DNA of 64,000 nt from Cricetomys ansorgei (lineage: Eukaryota; Chordata; Mammalia; Rodentia; Nesomyidae). Made by a program: the position numbers and the translations under genes. This document shows positions 37,016-49,899 of the stretch, in pieces. Below the pieces are notes generated by a model. That model saw only the letters and a program-made list of their open reading frames with translations. It was not told where the DNA came from and did no database searches. The stretch spans positions 77,001 through 141,000 of the forward strand of contig JAMJFZ010001816.1 in the NCBI GenBank assembly GCA_026225945.1, in the 5' to 3' direction. Every line of letters starts with the position of its first letter. The stretch's first letter is position 1.

Positions 37016-39240
37016 TATATATATACATACACATACATTCATATGCAAACATTGCCTAAACATTGCCTCTAAATTTTTTCAGCTTGCAAATATACAGAGC
37101 ACAGTTGTAGCGTAAAACTGTCCTGGAAATACAGAAACCAGATAGGTTGGAATAATGAACATTGCCAAACGGTGGTTTTTTTATATGTATGTTTATGTGG
37201 TGTATCCGGGAGATTTCTCCTGATAATCCCTCCAGAGTTTGAAAACTCTAAGAGATTAAAAGATATGAAAGTAAAATATTTAATTTAGTATTTTTCCTTT
37301 TTATTAGAAAATGTGCTGCTATTGCAAAAGATATGATAGTAAATTATTTAATTTAGTAATTTTAAAATTTATGTTTACTCTACAAAACAAAATTGTAATT
37401 AAAACAATCTTCTGCTTGTAAAATGCAATATTATCCAGAGAGCAAAATAAACAAACAAACAAACAAAAAGCAGATGATTGAAATGGTCTTTAGGAGGACT
37501 TTACCTATTAGTATGACACACATTATTTTTATTTCAATTTTAACTTTAGTGGATTTTAACTTCAATTTTATTAGAATGATGATTACAATGATATTTCATG
37601 ATTAATATTTAATGAAGATACTACATTACATCATTTATGCAACTGCAAATTCCATTTATTCAATGTTCATTTGTATTAGTGCTATGTCTAAAATTCATAC
37701 CACTCAACTGGGACATTTTCCTACTAAATAAACAGTACTGAATCCACACAATATCTGAGGTGCAAACACTAGGGACACAGCAATGTGAAACATCTAAATC
37801 TATCCTGTAGCATTTCAGAGCAATAACATATAAAAAACTCATAATGCCCTTTGGATAAAGAATTCTCTTGCAATTGAAGTAAAAAGTGGAAAGGCAAAAA
37901 AACTTAGTTCTATTATTGCTTTTATCCCCAATATTTTTTCTTTCTTTTCCATCTTCAGGCAGATAAGTGTATTTTATTGAATTTTAGAGTTTTGCTTTTG
38001 GGGACAGAATTATCCACAATGCTGGTATTATAGCTTGACAATTGACTTAGGTGTTAGTCCATCTTCATGAGGCTACTGAGATAAAAATGTCATTAAAGAT
38101 GGATCATCAATAAAGGTATATATGGATATATATATGTAAACATTAATGTAAACTTATTAATATATTTCAGATAAAATGTCCATTTTTATGACCCAAATTA
38201 GAAGCTTTAGCTAATTAAAACATAAAAATTATATCTATTGTTTATTTCAACATAATAAAGGTTTTGAATTTCGTGCTGCTCATCAAGGGAATCTTTATTT
38301 ATTAAAATAATACCTTAATATCTTCCTGTTAGACTTTGATCAATGGAGAGAAATAAAAAGATAAAAGAAAAGTACACAACTTAATATAAAGGAACACATC
38401 TAGAAATGTTTCTACTGCATCTATTGTGAAGAATGTCATAACAGTCACACAGTCCAAGGTGTCTTCTCCTTCGAATAGCTGGCTCTGTCATTATTTTACT
38501 TTTTTACAATACTCATACATTCTGGAGCTTTTCAAACAGAATAGAACCAGTTGTCTTCTACTCTGGTCCTGATTCTGTGATTATAGTGCATATTCAAAAG
38601 CTGATTTTTTATTAAAGATGAGCCAATCATTTGTCTTGATGTTACATGGCAATAGAGCTGTTTATCTGAAGAATAATGGGATATTTATATCCCCTTTGCT
38701 TTTTATTTTTAAAATCAACTAGGGATATATATTATTCTGTTTTCTGATTGTGACTCTGAGATAACTACTCAGTGCTTCTTATAGCTTTACTAAGTAGACA
38801 ATCTCAATTTAGGGACATAATGTATGTAGTCAAAAATGACTGGCAGGAAGGACAAACTATACAACCTCCATGTTCTTGCTGAAGGTACTATTAAAACCGA
38901 ATATACTGTTACAGTTTTGTATACAATATATTATTCCTTCACTTTTTACAGTAGGCCACTCACATCCCCTGGGGTTCCTTGTTTTGACTCATTATAAAGT
39001 CTCTTTGAAAGATGGATCACTTTCACTCACATCAGTTTATTATAGTATTACATATATAAGAAAATAATATACAAACAAATTATTTTTTTCCAAATCTCTC
39101 ATGATGTATGACTAAATCAGTCACTTTGCTACAGAGTGATTTTCCAAGATAGGTTGCAATTAGTTTTAGCATCATCCACAGTATAGAAATTAAATAAATT
39201 ATGTTTTATTTTCAGTAACTTATGCCTATAACAATTTTAC
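34422..39240 (-). other. Klhl1: Klhl1 last intron
   Basis: This 4.8 kb intron has a GTAAAA donor and a poly-T/AACAG acceptor. It is very AT-rich and mostly unrecognised. It holds a long (TA)n/(CA)n microsatellite at 36951-37026 and a small local duplication (37257-37296 resembling 37327-37363). I see no SINE or LINE of recognisable length and no second reading frame of merit. Confidence 0.85.
36951..37026. repeat. (AT)n(AC)n microsatellite in last Klhl1 intron
   Basis: About 26 AT units, then about six AC units and a further AT stretch. The alternating AT tract is self-complementary. Confidence 0.95.
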
Positions 39241-39412
39241 CTGTGTCCACTCATTAGCTTGTGGATCATAAGATTCCATAGTGTTGAGGTATGTTTGCCC
39301 ATCATAGCCACCAACAGCATACAGTCTGTCACCAAGGAGACAGACACCAACAGCATCTCTAGGCATACTCAAAGGAGCCACCATGGTCCATGTGTCTGTT
39401 TTTGGATCATAC
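39241..39412 (-). CDS. Klhl1: Klhl1 penultimate coding exon (kelch repeats)
   Basis: The exon is 172 bp: one base completing the split Arg codon (AG+G) left by the upstream exon, then 57 codons from YDPKTDTW to NEWTQ. It encodes the end of one kelch blade and nearly all of the last, with the YAVGGYDG doublet and the paired MESYDP...EW motif. The acceptor reads TTTTAG and the donor CAG followed by GTAAAA, so the downstream junction is phase 0. The YDPKTDTW and [10 protein letters not shown] segments match KLHL1 rather than KLHL5, where I recall LGDKLYAVGG. It lies 13.6 kb downstream of the previous exon and 4.8 kb upstream of the last. The Ala in DPQANEW is where I recall Thr in human KLHL1, a mild substitution. 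No defects are seen. Confidence 0.95.
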
Positions 39413-39844
39413 CTAAAATTTAAGGAAAATAAAGTGCAAATTCTAATTGTACTCATAATTAACCCTATGAAAAAATAATTTTCATAAAGAATGATCTGAA
39501 AAATATAAGATTTTCTGTTCTCAACTTCAGTATTTTAATGTTAGGAAACTAACATCCATGATACTGGTCATCCTAAGACCTAAGGAACTTAAAAATCATA
39601 TCATGATCCTTAGATCGATGAAGACTCATTTGGTCAAAAATGAATATCATAACTTTATTTTCAAGATGAATAGTTAGATGCATAAGTCACTATTTTCCAC
39701 ATCAAAATGAAAGTTTCAAACTAGATTGATGTGGAATGCTATTGTAATGAAGTAAAAGGAATTTAAACACTTAGTAGATGAAATCTTCTTTGAAATGGTT
39801 ATGGAAAACTACTAGAAAAGAAAGACATTTGGTTCCAAAATTCG

Positions 39845-39995
39845 CTAGGTAAACTTGTGGTGATATATACCTGTTATTCCAGCATTTGTGAAGAGGAGGC
39901 AAGAGGATCAGGAGTCAAGGACAGCTGCAGCTATATACCTAGTTCAAGACCAACCTGGGCAGCATACAAGAAATGTTGTTTCAAAAAAAACCAAA
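39845..39995 (+). mobile_element. B1/B4-type SINE
   Basis: It has ACCTGTTATTCCAGCATTTG, GGATCAGGAGTCAAGGACAG, GTTCAAGACCAACCTGGGC and a poly-A tail. It lies antisense to Klhl1, about 430 bp upstream of the penultimate exon in transcript terms. Confidence 0.7.
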
Positions 39996-41689
39996 CTCAA
40001 AACAACCTTAGAAATTTTAGCTTAATTAATGTAACCAACTTTATGAAAATGATTATTAAGTATGACATGGGTAATGTGTGAGAATGAGCTCCAGGCCAAA
40101 GTGGATAGTATATATGCATACACCGATAAATATCATTAACATAAACTTATTAAGAACTTAGCTCAATAAACAGACAAACACAGTCCAAAACACCTGCACA
40201 AAAGAATGTGAGACAACAGTGGGCCATATGTCTAAAGATATCAATATGACCTTTGAAACTTGGGGGAATATTTCAAATTGCATAGAACTGTTTTATCATG
40301 ATATTGCTAAAATTGGGCCATAATGGATAAATTGACAAATGAAGTGTTTGGAGCCAGAAAAACCAAGTTCTTTAAAGAGTAACAACTATAAACATTTCCT
40401 TATCAAAAACATCTAGTTACCATATATACTACATATAAGAATTTAAAATGTCTGTAAATTGTATGTGTTGACATTTGAAGATTATCTTACTCAGTTTATC
40501 TTATTTTAGTTAAAAATGAATTATTAAACCACTTTTTTTCTGCCTTTAATCTGAAATTCCTGGTTTAGATTCCAAGCAAAAGTTAGCAAGACTAAAAGGG
40601 AAATATAAATTCTGACTAAATGAAAGTATTTTCCTTTAAAAACAGAAGTGTGTATTTCTTGTTCCAGGATTTACTTATATAGTAGAAAATTCCATCAACA
40701 GATTCCTGAAATAAACCAAGAAACAGAATAATATCAGCATGTTAAAATAAAGTTGTCTCTAAATATGTGGACTTTATATATAGAGAGTAATCATTTAACT
40801 TAAAAATGTTACATGGTTTTGATTGTCAAAGTTGACGACTGTGTGTGATGAAATATTGACTCAACATCTGGCAAAATGTAATCATTGTCCTAGACTGGTA
40901 AGCACATGTAAATGAGATTGACAGGCTAAAGTTAGTCAATAAAAAGCATCACAAACACCGACAGGCACAGAGACCCACAGCATAATTACAAATATGCAAT
41001 ACATTTTATCACAATTATTTAAAAAATTTAAATATTTCTATAAATATTATAAAACATACAGTAATGGAAAATGAGATGCATAAAAGAAACACAAAGAATA
41101 TCACCCACATGCAAATAGTACCTTCCAGAGGGTGGGACATTTTTTAAAATAACTGAATGGACTTTTAGAATAAAGTATTTTAAGAAAAAAAAAAAAGAAC
41201 AGAGATAAGTAATGAATGTTTCTAAATGAAAAGTGAGTTAGATTTTTGGGACTGTGTCCTGCGGTTCAGAATTGTATCCAGAAAGTTCTTGCCTCTACTG
41301 CACTTTCTCGTATATTTTCTATGCATTCCTCTAACAATTCCAGCTTCTTGAGTATTTAAAGGTCTTAAATAGATTTTGATGTATTTATTTACAGTGTGGA
41401 AAATATGGGTCTGAGTTAATTCTTTTTCAGGTTGATATCCAGTTTTGGCAACACCATTTATGGGATCAATTACTCATTTCTCCAGCATGTAATCCTGATA
41501 CCTTTCTCAATACTTAGTTTGCTGTAGCTGTATGAATTTATTTCTGGGTCCTTTATTCTATACATAAAATGTCAGTTCAAGCCGTTTTTATGACTGTCAC
41601 TCAGTAGCATATTTTTAGGTCAGGTCTTGTGAAACAGGTATTGTGTTCTTCCTATTAGCTATGGAAAGGAATGAGGCTGCAGGATAAGG

Positions 41690-42650
41690 AAATACTCATC
41701 AGAAAAATCAGAGATATGACAATGGGAAAATATTTTGATCATTATACCTTGGATATGGGTGTGCTATCTAGGATATACACAGAGCTGTAAATATAAGCAT
41801 GCAACAAATAAAACTGCCAACAAATACATAATTAGTTTTAATGAACAGACAATTATCCAAAGAAATCTACAAACCAAAGCAATCATCAAAATTCCAATAC
41901 AATGCATTTTGAGATTCCATCTAATCCCAGTCAGATAAATGTCTGTGATCAAGAAAATGCATAACAATAAGTGATGTCAAGGATAAGCATAACAACCCTT
42001 ATCTGTCACTGATAGGATTATAAACTAGTGCAATCACTGAGGAAATCAGTATGTAGCTTCCTCAACACCATCAAAAATGAAGCTATATGACCCAGCTATA
42101 TCTCTCTTTGATATATACCCAAGATACTCTACATGCTCTGACAGAGATATTTATTGTTGCTATTGTTACTTATTGTTTATTGTTGCACTAATAAAGAATT
42201 CCAAGAAACTAGAGGCAGCTGAGATGCTCATCAATGGAAAAATTGATATGAAAAATGTGTCATTAATAAATGCTGGAATTGGTCATCTGGTAAGGAAACA
42301 CAACTGGGAAGGATGTTAAATGATGAAACTCAGACTCAGAAAAAAGAATTGCAGATTCTCTGCCATAGGAAGTTTCTAAATTTTAATATTTGTACATGTA
42401 TATAGAAGGGATATTGAGAGAAAGTGCAAACTGTGAAATTGGAGAGGAGACAAATGGGGAGACAGGAACAAGAGGTGTTGGGAAAGGAGGACGAAATGAT
42501 CAGATGTGACAGGAGGGTCCTAGACTCCGAGGACACATTACAGGACTGGAAAGGGGGAAGGAGGTGAAGAGAAACAATAAGCACTGCTTTGTAAATGACT
42601 TAAGTTTCATTCTTTATCAGATAAAATAAATTTTAAAAAAGAGTGACAAA
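41690..42650 (+). mobile_element. Truncated L1: ORF2 3' end and 3' UTR
   Basis: It matches the end of L1 ORF2 in order (TTGAGATTCCATCTAATCCC, CACTGATAGGATTATAAACT, TATATACCCAAGATACTC, TTCCAAGAAACTAGAGGCAG) and then a purine-rich 3' UTR and A-rich end. The reading frame is broken, so it is dead. It is antisense to Klhl1. Confidence 0.85.
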
Positions 42651-43370
42651 CTTAATAATGTGTGTGCTCCTCAATTGGATGCCAGTTCAAAATTACCGGA
42701 GAAATGAAACCTTTTTATTTAATATATGAGTTCAATTTTAATAAGGGAATTGGTGAGCTTTCACTGGTGGGTGAGTAGCATTGTGACTATGTTAAAAAGT
42801 GCAGCTTTGATTCTTTTTGTTTGATCCTGAAGCTAATTTATAATCTTACCCGATGAACATATCTTTGAAATTTTCTTTAATATCCATTATAGGGAAAACA
42901 CATGGAAGGGGAATGAGTAAAGTCAGTGTTCAGTTGGTGATAGCTGCTGGAATTATATGACATGTGTGAGGGGAATGCTGTCTGACTTATTATTTCTTCA
43001 TGGGAAAAAATCATTTTAAAGAAAAAAAAGATATATTTTAATTTTAGTTAAAAAAAAGTGTTCTTTAAACAAATATTTTACTTAATGATACCCATTTTGG
43101 CTTCTTTCACAAGCATTTTACATAAAAATGTTTCTTCTGGTTGTATTTTAGACATTGCCTGATTATTATCCAGCTTCAGAGACTAATATTTTTCAAGTAT
43201 CATCTGCAACGGAGACTTTGTTCATCATTTAACAAAACAGCAGGGAAGTAAGGGAATCAAGGAAACAACTGCTAGAAATAATATAAATAATATATGAGTT
43301 TCTGTTTTATGTGGAGTTCAAACTGATGACAAAATTCTGCAAGTCAGAATTTCAAAATAAATTGTATAAG

Positions 43371-43374
43371 CACA

Positions 43375-43424
<50 letters not shown>
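43371..43424. repeat. (CA)n microsatellite
   Basis: About 25 CA units with one CG interruption. Confidence 0.95.
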
Positions 43425-43425
<1 letters not shown>

Positions 43426-43484
43426 TACAAATATATTCATATACAAACTTGGAAGCTATAATTTGATATACAAATAAATATTTT

Positions 43485-43645
43485 ATTTATTTATTTTTTC
43501 CAAGACAGGGCTTCTCTGTTGTAACTCTAGCTGCCCTGCAATTAACTCTGTAGACCAAGCTGGCCTCAAACTCACAGAGATCTTCCTGTTTCTGCCTCCT
43601 GAGTGTTGGGATTAAAGGTATGCACCATCACTGTCTAGCTATTTT
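43485..43645 (-). mobile_element. B1 SINE
   Basis: Reverse-oriented: CAAGACAGGGCTTCTCTG, TTGTAACTCTAGCTGCCC, CTCTGTAGACCAAGCTGGCC and GAGTGTTGGGATTAAAGG. It lies in the sense direction within the Klhl1 intron. Confidence 0.95.
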
Positions 43646-44799
43646 CTATATTTAAAACCTTCTTGAAAGTAACTTTAAAATAGTATTTTATTTTATTTTA
43701 TTTAAAACTTTGTCTTCTAGAAAGTCATCCTTTATATTAGATAGGGCTGAGTAGAAAGTAACATTTCATGTATATATCCATTCTCTACTTCTCATGTTTG
43801 AAATGCTGACTACATTTTACTGAACATATTACAAGTAATGCCAAAAGAAGGCACACTAAAACATGAGTTCCTTTTGATTTCTGATATGAAGGCTCCATCA
43901 TGATGGATGTGCAGTACGCATGTGTATGAAGTAATTACACATTCAGAATTACCCAGACCTGTAGTACTGCCTCTCACATTCATGGTTCTAGAATGATTTT
44001 TTCATGTTCAGAACTGTTCAGAGATTTCTCACCTGAAGTATAAGAAGTTATCCTCAAAGTGAAGCATCTTTTTGTTTTTGACATAGATGGATTAAGATAT
44101 ATAAAAATTATTGCAACCATTAACTATGAATTAAAAAACAATATTGTTATTTTTACCAAAACTAATTTTACGTGTTTTTAAACTGTGTTTGCCAGTTTCT
44201 TAAAACAATAAAGAATAAAAAGGAAGAGACTGTGGCAAAGATGTGTTTTTGCTTTTGGTCTGTCTACCTCTCTGGCATGCTACCTTGGCCTTCCTAGTCT
44301 GAGTGTGAGCTCTGTAGCAGAGTCTCTATTAAACTTTACAGCCTCTGGGCAAGAGAAGCACCAGCATACAGTGGATAAAATTGGCTGTAAAATGAGAACT
44401 TGCTAAAGGCATGTAACAGTCACAGAACACGAGCTCATTTCTCTTTGAAAATTCACTCTGCACCTTTTAGACAGCATTAAATCTTCAAGCTTCACTGTCA
44501 TTCCCATACTTCAAGGATGCAGTATGAACTAAATATATTTACAGAAAATTTGTTTTAAATGTCGAACCTTATTAGATAGAAATGAGAGGGTCCCTTGAAT
44601 CAGATTTCAAAGCAATATTTAGGCAAGCAAATTTAAATACATATATATTCACAGCCTAATATGTATCCTAGCAAAAGAAAACAAAGAGCAAGAAAAGAAA
44701 CAAAGATCAATGTCATCCTCTCTTTCAGGAGAACTGCTGTTCATGCTAGCCAGGGAACCACGAAGATTAGCCTTCCCACATTTAAATTTCAGTTTCTCA

Positions 44800-47140
44800 T
44801 CTCATCCCCAGCCCTGTACCAGACAACATGCAGCAGCCTGGGCCTAACTTTCCTTCTTCCTCCATTCCACTGATATTAGTGGCACTAGTAATCCCTCCTG
44901 TGGAGCCACTCAGTTTTCTATCATTCTAGACCATAGCCATCCTAAGTATCAGCTCTCACTATCTAGAAACACATTCTGAGACTCACATTGGCCACACCTC
45001 ACATGGACTCAGGAGCATCCCTTATAGGCAACATATAAGGCAACTTTCAGCCACCACCCATTCATAAGTTCCAAAGATGTCAACAGAAACCACAGAATGG
45101 AAAAGAAACCTAACAAAGGAAAGAATAGATATCAACACCTAGAATTACAGTCTTCCCAAACCCAGATGCCTACATGCCAATGAAAAAACACAATCAATAA
45201 CAGCCAGGAAATATGTCTCCACTACAGCCAACCAACAATATTATTTTAGGCTTTGAAAATGCAAGACAGCTGAAGCACCAGGCAAGGACTCCAAAATAGT
45301 GATTATAAATATGTTCAAGGACCTTAAAGAGGAAATGACTAAATCCATGAATAAAAGCTATGGAAACAAAGACAGACAGTGGAGTGGAATAAAAAACAAA
45401 AGCAGTTTAAGGCATTAAAGTGAAAATAAAATCATTATGAAATACCAACTGGGGTAAAACTGATATAAATAATAGAAATTCAAACAGGAACTGCAGAGAC
45501 CAATCTCACCAACAGAACACAAGAGATGGAATAGAGAATCTCAAGCATTGAAAACACAATAAAAGAAATGGATGCCACAGCCAAAGAAAATGTTTAATCT
45601 TAAAAAAAATACAAGCAAAAATATTCAAACAATCTAAGACACATTGAAAAGACTAAATCTTTGAAAACTATGAATAGAGGAAGGAGAAGAAACACAAGTC
45701 AAAGTCACAGAAAATATTTTCACAAGAAATAATAAAAAAAAAATCCTTAACCTAAAGAAGGTACAAGAAACATAGAACAATAGCAACAACAACAAAAATT
45801 CAAGTCGATCAGAAAAGAAATTCCTTATCAAACATAATAAAAGCCCTAAAGGTACAAATCAAAGAAAGGATATTCTCCTGCATTCAATAAACACACTATA
45901 ACCTAATTATAACATTTGGGTAAAAGGATGAAAAAGGCAAATTGACCTAAGATAAAACCTGGAATAGCCATTTTAATATCTGACAAAATAGACTTTGATC
46001 CTAAACTAATCTGAAGAGATAGAGAAGAATATTGCATAGTCTTCAAGGAAAAATTGATCAAGAGGATATTGCAGTTCCCATCTATACACTTAGCAAAAGG
46101 GCAACCAAGTTCATAGAAGAAACAATACTACAGTCTAAATTACATATTGACCGTCAATCATTGGTAGTGGAATACTTCAATATCCCACTCTTACCTATAT
46201 CCAATCATCCTGACAAAAACTAAACAGAGAAATGTTGGATTTAACTAATATTATAAACCAAATGGATCTAATTCACAAATGGTTTCATCCAAATAAAAAG
46301 AATATATCTTCCTTTGAGCATTTCATGAAACTTTCTGCAAAATTGACTACATATTTGGACACAAAATAAGTCTCAACAGATACAAGACTTTTTAAAGGAA
46401 GAAATCAAAATATCTGATATGACAATATATGTAAATGACCCTAAAAATTCCACAATGACATTCCTAAGCTGATAAGACTTTCAGCAAAGTTATTCAATAC
46501 AAAATTAAATTACAAAAAAATCAATAGTGCTATTCTATTCAAATGACAAATGAACTAGAAAAGAAATCATGGAAACAATATCTTTCAGAATATCTTGAAA
46601 TATTTATAAGATAACATGAGTTAACTCTAACCAAGCCATTGAAAGAATGTTATGATAAGAACTTTAAGATATTGAAAAAAGAAACTGAGGAATATATCAG
46701 AAGATGGAAAGATTTCCCACTTTCATGGATCACTTTTATGGATTTTGTAGAATCAATATAATAAAAATGTCCATCCTACCAAAAGCAATGTGTAGATTCC
46801 ATGCAATCTGCATCAAAACTCCAACACAATTTTTCATCTACATTAAAGAAAAACTTCAGTTTCATATGCAAGCAGAATAAATCCAGGATAGTTCAAATAA
46901 TCTTGAATAAGAAAAGAACTGTTGGAAGAATCACCATCCTAGACCTCAAATTGATCTACAGAAATATAATAATAAAAACAGCATGAGATTGGCACAAAAC
47001 AGACATGCTAATTAATGGAATTAAATTGAAGACCAAGAAATAAATCTATACAACTATGAACCCTTGGTTTTTGATAAAGAAGCCAGAAATACACATTGGA
47101 AAAAAGACAACATTTTCATGATTTTTTTGCCTGGTCAAAT
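44800..47140 (+). mobile_element. Degenerate L1 with internal deletion
   Basis: It contains L1 5' end or ORF1-like sequence (about 44800-45850), then a segment like the ORF2 endonuclease region (about 45930-46390, with GAATACTTCAATATCCCAC and AAACTAAACAGAGAAATG), then jumps directly to sequence downstream of the reverse-transcriptase active-site region (about 46430-47140, with AATCAATATAATAAAAATGT). The catalytic reverse-transcriptase core is missing and many stops are present, so it cannot be active. Antisense to Klhl1. The short ORFs at 46032-46223 and 46801-46986 are remnants of ORF2. Confidence 0.85.
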
Positions 47141-47809
47141 TGGATGGCTGTATGCAGAAGAATCTGAACAGAAATATACTTGTTACCCTACTAAAATGAC
47201 ATTGTTAACTGATATTATGCAGTCATTATTGAGTTTTGTTGCCACCAACAGTGTAATGAAATTGCCATTTGCTATACACCTCCTCTCCAGTGTGTAATAT
47301 TATTTTTGATGATAATTTTAGCCCTCTTAGTGAATGAGTGAAGGTAGTACTCTTATATGCTTAATTTGCAAACTGTATATATTATGTTTTATTATTTTTA
47401 ATGTAGGTTCTCAACATTACTTATCTTTGAAATGCCTACTTTGAAACTCATAGAGTACATCTAAAATTGACCTCATAATCATGGTAAAAATCCTGCCTTG
47501 CCTTTCCAAGTTCTGAGAATACAAGCATGAGTAGCTAGCTATTCATGCCAAATGAATTCATCTTACAGATACACAGGTCACAAAATACTTGAAAGAGGAT
47601 AATAAATAAAATAGGTTTCAACCTTTGTTTATAATTTGTATTGTTCCTTTTTATATTCAATACTATAAGATTTAATATGATGTTCACATTTTAATTATTT
47701 TATTTTGGCACAGACTATGTTTTATTGCAGCTATCAAAAATGAAACATGATCATCAAGTTAGTTACAAATCTTTTATATACAAGATTTACTAGGGCAATT
47801 GTGGCACAA
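47141..47809. other. Intronic sequence between L1 fragments
   Basis: Unassigned AT-rich sequence; the 77-codon ORF at 47064-47297 starts in the L1 remnant and has no supported function. Confidence 0.4.
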
Positions 47810-48725
47810 ATCATGTGGGAGTCACCAACCAAAAACTGTGCCTAATCTCCATCATTCCTCCAGAGGGAACTCATATACAGCACTGTTAGGGTAACCAAGA
47901 AACTAAGATTAGATAGACCAGGGACCTAACATAAAATCAAATACAACTGGTCTCGAAAAACAAAGAAACAAACAAAACAATCAAATGACTCTTTATGACA
48001 TTCTTTTATACTCATACATCAGTGCCTTGCTCTACCATAGTTAGTGCATCTTTCTCCCGCAGCAGATGGGAACAAATGCAGAGATCCACAGTTAGACATT
48101 ATGCAAAGAATGAGAGACCTTGGAACACTCAGTCCTAAATGGCATGTCTCCATCAGATCCCTCCATCCAAATATCAGAGAACCCTGCAGAAGTGGAGGCA
48201 GAAAGAGTGCAGGAGCCTAAGGAGATAGAGGACACCATGAAAACAAGGCCTCAAAATCAGCATGAGCAAAGCACTTATGAACTCACACAGACTGAGGCAG
48301 CATGCACAGGGCCTGCATGTGTCTGCGATAGGTGTTCTGCATATATACATATATATATATGTATATATCATGGCTCACAGTTAAGTGATTTTGAGATTTT
48401 TAAGTCTACGAGTGGATCTGTTTTTTGTTTGTTTTGTTTTGTTGTTTTGTTGTTTTTGTCTGCCTTCTCCTGGCCTATTTCCTTTTGCTTGTTTGTTTTG
48501 TCTATTTCCAATGTATTAGTCTTTGTCTAATCTTATATTTTATTGTATTATTATCCCTTAGAAGCCTGTTTGTTTTCTAAGGAAAGATAGAAAGAGAGAA
48601 TATCTGGGTGGGAAGGAGGGTGATGAGGAACTGGGAGGAGTAGAGAGAGGGGAGAAAGCAGTGAGGATAATTTATGTGAGGAAAATATATATTTTCAAAA
48701 AAGGGAAAAATAAAAATGACTATAT
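47810..48725 (+). mobile_element. L1 3' UTR fragment
   Basis: Matches the rodent L1 3' UTR: GTCCTAAATGGCATGTCTCC, CAGAAGTGGAGGCAGAAAGA, GAACTCACACAGACTGAGGC, GGGCCTGCATGTGTCTGCG and GGGAGGAGTAGAGAGAGGGG, ending A-rich. A TATACATATATATATATGTA palindrome interrupts it at about 48340-48370. The 136-codon ORF at 48120-48530 is the longest in the window but lies wholly in this non-coding L1 region. Confidence 0.85.
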
Positions 48726-49899
48726 ATTGTAGTGTTTATTTGTACAAGCTAATACATGAACACTGAAACCGAACTTAACAAGATACAAACTGTAGATAGA
48801 ATTGACCAGTATGTGTTTTACTTAATTTTAAAAGCATAAAACATGCCAAAAGTGGTTTAGGATAATGACGTTATAGTGGAGTTCATTATCAGGTCTTCTT
48901 GACTTTGGAAATTTCTATTACAGTCATATTATTTTTTAATAAGTTAAAGCTCTATCTGTATCATAATTATTTTACCATATATGTGTCTAGTTTGGCATTT
49001 AGTTAATACACAATAAATATAGTAGTATTCCAAAAAGAAAATGCGAGTGAAATACTATTTTTATATAAAAAAGTAGATGCGAAACTTTATTCTTCTTAAG
49101 AATACATTGTATAGTCTTAAATGCTCCTAAAATTAAGTACATGTTTTTGCAATGAATTTGGTCTTTCAGCATCACTTATTAACACGAAGTTTTGGTACAA
49201 AATAATCATCTCCTCCCCACACTCTTCTTAACTTATTCTTCTCATTTTCTGCCTTCTTGTCTGCTCTAAGGTGCTGCCATTTCTTATGCTCAATATGAAA
49301 AATTGTGGTAAGTTTGAAATAATTGTGTTTAACGCCATCATTGCATAATGTAGTGTGTCTCTATAACATATCATCTTGATATATAAATGATATATAAATC
49401 ATAGAGTTATACGTTAACTCTTAGTAATGCTTAATAATGATAATACACTAAAAAACTCGACTCACATTGTATGCATAAAATAGTTTTCAGAGGCACCATT
49501 AAACAGTTTGATTTACTGACAGTTTGTATGTGAAATCATCAATAGGAAATTATGCTTTCACATGTGCAATAGCTATTCGAATCTGACAGGTAGTGTGAAT
49601 TCGTCCAAGAATCATGATATTGTTGTGTGCCTCTGAATTACTTAAGCTGAGATATCCACCAAATGCCTATAACTTAAAATAGCTATGAGTATTTAAATTT
49701 AATTCTGCATCGTAAATGTATTCTGAAACTGAATTATTTATGCTTGTGCAAATGAATAACATTTTCAATATATTATAGAGTGAGTTCAGGTAGAATCCTT
49801 GGAGGAAATACCATTTCATTAGCAGCATTTATCTAAAGTATGCAAAGTAAAAGTAGCAGCCTCATCATATTCAAAGACTCCTTCATTTTCCCAACTATT
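48726..49899. other. Intronic, nothing recognised
   Basis: AT-rich sequence with no recognised repeat or exon. Confidence 0.5.

Noticed and set aside
39226..39456. Klhl1 ORF extended to an upstream Met and to VKLL
   Set aside because: The extensions are intron sequence; the exon is bounded by AG at 39413-39414 and GT at 39239-39240.
48120..48530. 136-codon plus-strand ORF, the longest in the window
   Set aside because: It lies wholly in an L1 3' UTR, its second half is translated from AT and GT/TTG simple sequence, and no domain is visible.
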